DNA from: Bacillus sp. FJAT-27445
GTDB taxonomy: Bacteria > Bacillota > Bacilli > Bacillales > Cytobacillaceae
Length of the DNA: 64,000 nt
Assembly (NCBI RefSeq): GCF_001510665.1
Contig: NZ_LMTI01000008.1
Span: forward strand, 1-64,000
Direction: 5' to 3'
In this document: positions 59,169 through 64,000 of the stretch, one piece after another
How positions within the stretch are numbered: the stretch's first letter is position 1
How the letters are laid out: each line of letters starts with the position of its first letter
Made by a program: the position numbers and the translations under genes
Notes under the pieces: model-generated
Seen by the model: only the letters and a program-made list of their open reading frames with translations
What the model was told of the DNA's origin: nothing
Database searches by the model: none

Positions 59169-62100
59169 ATGAACTCTAATGAAAAGCAGGAATCCGTTGT
59201 TCGGCGCGAGGAACGGATTCGGAGCTACTGGACGGAAATGAATACTTTCAGGGAGTCGGTTCAATTAAGGCAAAGCGATACCCCGTTCGTTTTTTACGAA
59301 GGACCTCCGACAGCCAATGGCCTTCCCCATGTTGGCCACGCCTTTGGACGGACAATTAAGGACGTGGTTGCCCGGTACAAGACGATGCAGGGATTTCTCG
59401 TTGAACGAAAGGCCGGCTGGGATACGCATGGGCTTCCCGTCGAGCTTGGGGTTGAAAAACAGCTCGGTATATCCGGCAAGCAGGAAATCGAGAACTATGG
59501 CGTTGAGGATTTTATAAACAAATGCAAGGAGAGCGTGTTCACCTACGAGAAGAAATGGCGTTCTTTTACGGAGGAATTGGGTTATTGGGTCGATATGGAC
59601 CAGCCATATTTAACGTTGAGCAACGAGTATATCGAAAGTGTTTGGAACATCCTGAGCAAGGTCCATAATGATGGCCTTTTATATAAGGGCCATCGTGTTT
59701 CGCCCTACTGCCCAAGCTGCCAGACATCGTTAAGCTCGCACGAGGTTGCCCAGGGCTATAAGGATGTGAAGGATTTATCGGCGACCGTGAAATTCAAACG
59801 GACTGATAAGGAAAATGAATATTTCCTTGGCTGGACCACCACGCCATGGACGCTGCCGACAAACGTCGCGCTGGCCATGAATCCTGAATTGGCGTATGTC
59901 CGGGCACAAAAGGATGATAACGTCTATGTTGTCGCAAAATCGCTCGCTGAAAAGGTGCTCGGGGACTGCGAACTGCTTAGTGAGCATAATGGGCGGGAAT
60001 TTGAAGGAACAGGTTATATTCCACCCTTCAATTATGCTGCTGTCGAGAAAGGCCACCAGGTTGTAATGGCGGATTATGTGACGGATAACAGCGGGACCGG
60101 GATTGTCCATATTGCCCCCGCTTATGGCGAGGATGACTATAAAACTATTCAGCAAAATGGGTTTTCGTTTGTGAATGTCGTCGACGCGCGTGGCTGCTAT
60201 ACGGCTGAAGTGACGGAGCTCGCGGGAAGTTTTGTTAAGGATTGCGATGTCGATATCATCAAAATGCTCGCTGAACGGGGAACGCTTTTTCATAAAGAGA
60301 AATACGAACACAGCTATCCGCACTGCTGGCGCTGCGACTCTCCCCTGCTTTACTATGCGACCGACAGCTGGTTTATCAAAATGTCTGCGTTGAAGGAAAA
60401 AATGCTTGCCAACAATGGTGGGGTGAACTGGTATCCTGATCATATTAAAGAGGGGCGGTTCGGGAACTTCCTTGAAAATCTCGTTGATTGGAACATCAGC
60501 CGGAGCCGGTATTGGGGAACGCCTCTAAATGTTTGGGTGTGTTCAAATTGCGGGCATGAGGAATCACCTGGGAGTATCGCCGACCTCAAAAAACTCGCGG
60601 CAACAGAAGTGCCGGACGGTATCGAGCTTCACAAGCCGTATATTGACGATGTCCAATGCACTTGCCCTACATGCAGCGGAGTCATGTCACGAACGCCTGA
60701 AGTCATTGATGTCTGGTTTGACAGCGGCTCGATGCCGTTTGCCCAGTACCATTATCCGTTTGAAAATAAGGAAAAATTTCATTCTCAGTTCCCTGCGGAT
60801 GTCGTTATCGAGGGAATCGACCAGACACGAGGGTTTTTCTATAGCCTGCTGGCGGTTTCGACTCTTTTTACAGGAAAAGCGTCTTATAAAAATGTGTTGT
60901 CGCTCGGCCATGTCCTTGATGAACACGGCCAGAAAATGTCCAAAAGCAAAGGAAATGCGCTTGACCCTGATGATCTTATGAAGGAGTACGGAGCGGATGC
61001 TCTGCGCTGGGCTTTCCTAGTTGACAGTTCGCCGTGGAATCCGAAGCGTTTTTCGAAAAAGATTGTCCAGGACGCCAAATCGAAGCTGATCGATACACTG
61101 GATAATACGTATAAGTTCTATGTCATGTATGCGAAAATCGATGGCTTCGCCTATGATCCAGATAAAACAGGAAAACGGACTATTTTGGACCAGTGGGTGC
61201 TTTCACGGTTGAATCGGACAGTCAGGGAAGTTGAAGCCTACATGAATCGATTCCAATTCACTCAGGCTGCCCGCGATATTGCGGCATTTGTCGATGAACT
61301 AAGCAATTGGTATGTACGGCGGTCGCGGACGAGATTTTGGGCCAGCGGACTTTCCGAGGATAAAATCGCAGCCTATTCTACACTATTTGAATCGATCAGC
61401 ACCATCAGCCGCTTGCTTGCTCCGTTTGTCCCATATGTTGCCGAGGATATCCATTTGAAGCTGTACCAGAGAAGTGTGCATCTGCAGAACTATCCGAAGG
61501 CCAACACGTCACTAATCCATCCTGAGCTGGAAGAAGATATGGAAACAGTTTTGAAAATAGTAGAGCTCGGCCGCAGCATCCGGAACGCCAGTAATCTGAA
61601 GGTTAAGCAGCCTCTGCAACAGCTCATTGTGTGGCGTAAAGTTGGGGTACGCGTTTTGGAAGACTATGCCGGCATCATCAAAGATGAGCTTAATGTGAAA
61701 GAAATTGTCTTTACGGAAGATTTGTCACGCTACGAAACAACTGTTTTTAAACTAAATTATAAAACTGCAGGTGTGGCGTTCGGAAAACTTGTAAACCATG
61801 TCAAAGAATATGTTGACCACATTTCCGATACAGAAAAGAAGGTATTGTTGGAAAATGGCCAGCTTCAAATTGAGGTAAGTGGGCAAAAGGTGGCTTTGGG
61901 TAAGGAGCACGTCCATATCGACCATGTCGTTGCAGTGGGCTTCGAGATTGCGGGCGATCAGCAGATGAAGGTCTTATTGGATGTAAAACTCACCCCCGCA
62001 CTCATGGAAGAAGGCCAGGTCCGGGATTTAATCCGGGCAATCCAGGATACCCGCAAAAAATTGGATTTGCCGGTTGAACAGTATATAGACATTGCACTCT

Positions 62101-62261
62101 CGGCAAACGAAACCACCCAAGGAATACTCCAGCGGTTTGAGAGGCTCATTAAGGAAAACGTACTTGTACGGCAGGTAAACTTCGGTCAGCTAAATGATAC
62201 CGATAAATTCATTGAAGTGAAATTCGGGGATGAGGCAGTAAAAGTATCGTTGAGTTATTAA
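59169..62261 (+). CDS. ileS: Isoleucyl-tRNA synthetase, type 2 (IleS2-like)
   Basis: 1030 aa. HIGH-like HVGH at residues 54-57 ([16 protein letters not shown]) and KMSKS at ~589 ([12 protein letters not shown]). The length and the [10 protein letters not shown] first motif fit the type-2 (eukaryote-like) IleRS, about 1030-1045 aa, rather than the ~920-aa type 1. Type-2 enzymes in Bacilli and Staphylococci (IleS2/MupA-like) tolerate mupirocin. Zn-cluster cysteines appear in CPSCQ, CWRCD and CSNCG. It charges tRNA-Ile with isoleucine and edits valine. SD AAAGGAG; T-box-regulated. Confidence 0.93.
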   Translation: MNSNEKQESVVRREERIRSYWTEMNTFRESVQLRQSDTPFVFYEGPPTANGLPHVGHAFGRTIKDVVARYKTMQGFLVERKAGWDTHGLPVELGVEKQLGISGKQEIENYGVEDFINKCKESVFTYEKKWRSFTEELGYWVDMDQPYLTLSNEYIESVWNILSKVHNDGLLYKGHRVSPYCPSCQTSLSSHEVAQGYKDVKDLSATVKFKRTDKENEYFLGWTTTPWTLPTNVALAMNPELAYVRAQKDDNVYVVAKSLAEKVLGDCELLSEHNGREFEGTGYIPPFNYAAVEKGHQVVMADYVTDNSGTGIVHIAPAYGEDDYKTIQQNGFSFVNVVDARGCYTAEVTELAGSFVKDCDVDIIKMLAERGTLFHKEKYEHSYPHCWRCDSPLLYYATDSWFIKMSALKEKMLANNGGVNWYPDHIKEGRFGNFLENLVDWNISRSRYWGTPLNVWVCSNCGHEESPGSIADLKKLAATEVPDGIELHKPYIDDVQCTCPTCSGVMSRTPEVIDVWFDSGSMPFAQYHYPFENKEKFHSQFPADVVIEGIDQTRGFFYSLLAVSTLFTGKASYKNVLSLGHVLDEHGQKMSKSKGNALDPDDLMKEYGADALRWAFLVDSSPWNPKRFSKKIVQDAKSKLIDTLDNTYKFYVMYAKIDGFAYDPDKTGKRTILDQWVLSRLNRTVREVEAYMNRFQFTQAARDIAAFVDELSNWYVRRSRTRFWASGLSEDKIAAYSTLFESISTISRLLAPFVPYVAEDIHLKLYQRSVHLQNYPKANTSLIHPELEEDMETVLKIVELGRSIRNASNLKVKQPLQQLIVWRKVGVRVLEDYAGIIKDELNVKEIVFTEDLSRYETTVFKLNYKTAGVAFGKLVNHVKEYVDHISDTEKKVLLENGQLQIEVSGQKVALGKEHVHIDHVVAVGFEIAGDQQMKVLLDVKLTPALMEEGQVRDLIRAIQDTRKKLDLPVEQYIDIALSANETTQGILQRFERLIKENVLVRQVNFGQLNDTDKFIEVKFGDEAVKVSLSY

Positions 62262-62263
62262 CT

Positions 62264-62318
62264 AAAAAAAGCACTGCGAACAGGGTTAATTTCAACTCTG
62301 TTTTCAGTGCTTCTTTTT
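62264..62318 (+). terminator. Terminator of ileS
   Basis: AAAAAAAGCACTGCGAACAG, loop, CTGTTTTCAGTGCTT and TTTTT; mismatched long stem. Confidence 0.82.
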
Positions 62319-62370
62319 GGGTGTTTAAAACTATTCTTTTATTCAACTAAAGCACCCGATCAATAAGGGA

Positions 62371-62405
62371 AGGGCGACAACCATTAATTAGCCGTCGCCC
62401 TTTTT
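62371..62405. terminator. Hairpin between ileS and the FtsW/RodA-like gene
   Basis: AGGGCGAC, loop, GTCGCCCT, then TTTT on the plus strand; 20 bases past the convergent FtsW-like gene. Confidence 0.75.
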
Positions 62406-62427
62406 ATCAACATTTACATGTTTGACT

Positions 62428-63759
62428 TTAACTTTTAATTTCATCTGCAATCGTGGGTTCTACAAGATCTTTTCTTCTATAAACATTTAAAATGAGTCCT
62501 AAAACAGCAGCGTAAAAGAGTATTGCACTGCCTCCATAACTAATAAAAGGCAGAGAAACTCCCATTATCGGCACGACTCCAAAGCTCATCAAGATGTTCC
62601 AGGCAGTAGGAACCGCAAATAATGTAGCACCACCAATTACGATCAATCTCCCATACAGGTCCTTTGTTTTAAACGCATTTTTCGATATCCTTGAAATAAA
62701 TATCAGTAGGATTAAACAAAGAACGATACCGAATGCCCAACCAAGAGAATAGACGAGGAAGGGGAAAGAAAAATCTGTATGTGCTTCTGGCAACATTTTG
62801 AAATTCAAATCGTTGGTAAGTCCGTGACCGAACCATCCCGCTTGTGCAAGGACATTTCTAGCTGCCACATACAAATATCCTGCTCCATTTGGATCGGCAG
62901 TTGGGTTTATAAAAGCAGATAGTCTCGTAAACAAATAGTCTTGTTTTGAGGTCATAAAGAACATAATAATGAAAATGGTACCAGCCAATAGGTTTGTTAG
63001 AGACAAATTTACAGCTAATTTCTTTTGGATTCGAGCGAAAGCAAACATCGCAAGTGTACACAGAAAGTAACTAATACTCATCATAAAGTCTGCCACCATC
63101 ATGTAAAGCATGATGGGAGTCCAAAACAAGACAAGAAGGAAACCTTGTTTTTTCCAACTCTGAAACTCATTAATCTTGTTAAAAATACCAGCCCATGCAA
63201 GAAAAAAGAAAAACAAGCTCAACATGGTGCCATCGACCATCAGGCCTGGGAGGGAAACCCACTTCTTTGCTCCGTTGACCATAATTCCAAATAAATGGAG
63301 ATATAAATGAATCAGCAAGCCGCCAATATAAAAATACATCCAAAAGTTCTTTAATTTTTGGTAATCAAAGAAAAGGAATCCAATGATTACAAGAACAGAA
63401 AGTGTGTACCAAATCGCCTGCCGCCACATAAAATGGGTACTTGATAAGGAGAAATCAGGAATTCCATCAATTAATGGAAGAAAACTAAGGCCAGCAAAAA
63501 TAACAAATAAAACAATCAAAAGCCAATCCATTTTTGGCTTATGGAGTGGATTTAAATTCTCTCCAATAGTAAATGGATTTCCCATTTCTTGAATGGCCTT
63601 TTCATCTGCATCCTCTTGAGAAAATCCTCTCTTTTTATAAGATTGACTCAACTCTTGCAGATGATTAGTAAGCTCTTTTTTTATCTTGTTGTGTGCTTCC
63701 TTAGATTTTACTTTGGACATTACTTTACTTAAAAATTCTTCAAATTTGGGAGAACTCAT
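62428..63759 (-). CDS. FtsW/RodA/SpoVE-family protein with N-terminal HAAS domain
   Basis: 443 aa. The first ~75 residues form the permease-prefix (HAAS/DUF1700-like) helical domain; the remainder is a polytopic FtsW/RodA-type core of ~10 helices, with GVSLPFISYGGSA (residues ~400-412) as the signature of shape/division/sporulation proteins. It may be a peptidoglycan glycosyltransferase or a paralogue with another job. It overlaps the PadR gene by 4 bases (ATGA), so the pair is co-transcribed. Confidence 0.85.
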   Translation of the reverse strand: MSSPKFEEFLSKVMSKVKSKEAHNKIKKELTNHLQELSQSYKKRGFSQEDADEKAIQEMGNPFTIGENLNPLHKPKMDWLLIVLFVIFAGLSFLPLIDGIPDFSLSSTHFMWRQAIWYTLSVLVIIGFLFFDYQKLKNFWMYFYIGGLLIHLYLHLFGIMVNGAKKWVSLPGLMVDGTMLSLFFFFLAWAGIFNKINEFQSWKKQGFLLVLFWTPIMLYMMVADFMMSISYFLCTLAMFAFARIQKKLAVNLSLTNLLAGTIFIIMFFMTSKQDYLFTRLSAFINPTADPNGAGYLYVAARNVLAQAGWFGHGLTNDLNFKMLPEAHTDFSFPFLVYSLGWAFGIVLCLILLIFISRISKNAFKTKDLYGRLIVIGGATLFAVPTAWNILMSFGVVPIMGVSLPFISYGGSAILFYAAVLGLILNVYRRKDLVEPTIADEIKS

Positions 63760-63998
63760 AAGGACGCCTCCTCTAGTAAGTGTTTAAGGGATAACTCTTG
63801 TTTTGAGTTATCTTGTTTATAGGTAGCTAAGTATTTTTTTCCTTTGGAATTTAAGGAGTAATATTTCTTTTTGTTTATCCATTTTGAAGTAAGAATTTCT
63901 TTATTTTCTAGTAGATGTAGAAGTGTATAAAGCTGCCCTTCATTTTTTTGGAAAGTACGTTCACTTTTTCGAAAAAGTTGGGTAGAAATATTGTAGCC
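63756..63998 (-). CDS. PadR-family regulator, partial at the window edge
   Basis: Only the C-terminal 80 codons are inside the window (the 5' end lies beyond 64000). EGQLYTLLHLLENKEILTSKW and KKYYSLNSKGKKYLA (in parts) are the winged helix and wing of the PadR family. PadR-HAAS pairs commonly form an autoregulated unit in Bacilli. The stop TGA overlaps the ATG of the FtsW/RodA-like gene. Confidence 0.82.
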   Translation of the reverse strand, partial: GYNISTQLFRKSERTFQKNEGQLYTLLHLLENKEILTSKWINKKKYYSLNSKGKKYLATYKQDNSKQELSLKHLLEEASL

Positions 63999-64000
63999 AT

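Noticed and set aside
1-64000. tRNA or rRNA genes, prophage or insertion-sequence transposases
   Set aside because: None with recognisable sequence or motif was found in any frame or as conserved RNA signatures.

Overview
The window looks like a chromosomal segment of a low-GC Gram-positive endospore-former of the Bacillaceae. The grounds are strong GGAGG-type ribosome binding sites with frequent TTG/GTG starts, a fadN-fadA-fadE beta-oxidation operon behind a FadR-type operator, an ileS gene behind a T-box leader, an RsbR-type stressosome paralogue, and many small genes of families best known from Bacillus (YkvS/DUF2187, YcxB, DUF3951, DUF1835, DUF3916). Genus assignment (a Mesobacillus/Neobacillus-like bacillus would fit) is inference. 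No rRNA, tRNA, prophage, insertion-sequence transposase or CRISPR array was found.

Layout. 0-5.4 kb: a minus-strand ABC transporter/two-component cassette (DUF1648 protein, response regulator, ATPase, permease, histidine kinase) facing an RsbR-like STAS protein. 5.5-13.4 kb: a secreted calcium-repeat/beta-helix protein, peptidase E homologue, signal peptidase I, a histidine phosphatase, and an FAD oxidoreductase with an ArsR repressor and two matching operators, then a LysE exporter. 13.5-16.5 kb: an ECF vitamin-uptake S component divergent from a MocR/PdxR-type PLP-binding regulator, and a GNAT enzyme. 16.8-22.9 kb: the fadNAE operon, whose two internal gaps (about 335 bp each) hold short-period tandem repeats. 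23.3-30.2 kb: a cupin/HD-GYP protein with a small secreted partner, acetyltransferases, an N-acetyltransferase-fold cysteine protein, an NTR/TIMP-like protein and two tandem RDD membrane proteins; this stretch is peppered with a 30-bp palindromic repeat. 30.2-35.9 kb: a decaying zone with a c-di-GMP riboswitch, a tiny zinc-ribbon-like ORF and several gene remnants. 36-58.7 kb: mostly single small genes of housekeeping, detoxification and unknown function on the minus strand, with a frameshifted aminoglycoside-phosphotransferase-like gene. 58.8-64 kb: T-box plus a type-2 isoleucyl-tRNA synthetase, then a PadR regulator (cut by the window edge) with an FtsW/RodA-like protein.

The most unusual structure is non-coding. 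(1) A 30-bp imperfect palindrome occurs 12 times at exactly the same length, often acting as a likely 3'-end hairpin and once supplying a gene's stop codon. (2) Three tandem arrays of 20-21-bp units have quite different sequences but the same design, a short fixed core followed by about 12 variable bases. (3) A roughly 51-bp element with TTGTCAGA/TCTGACAA arms is present near 0 and 52 kb. (4) Many gene remnants (XRE, two DUF4181, NIPSNAP, Ig-like lipoprotein tail, APH) lie close to hairpins or repeats.
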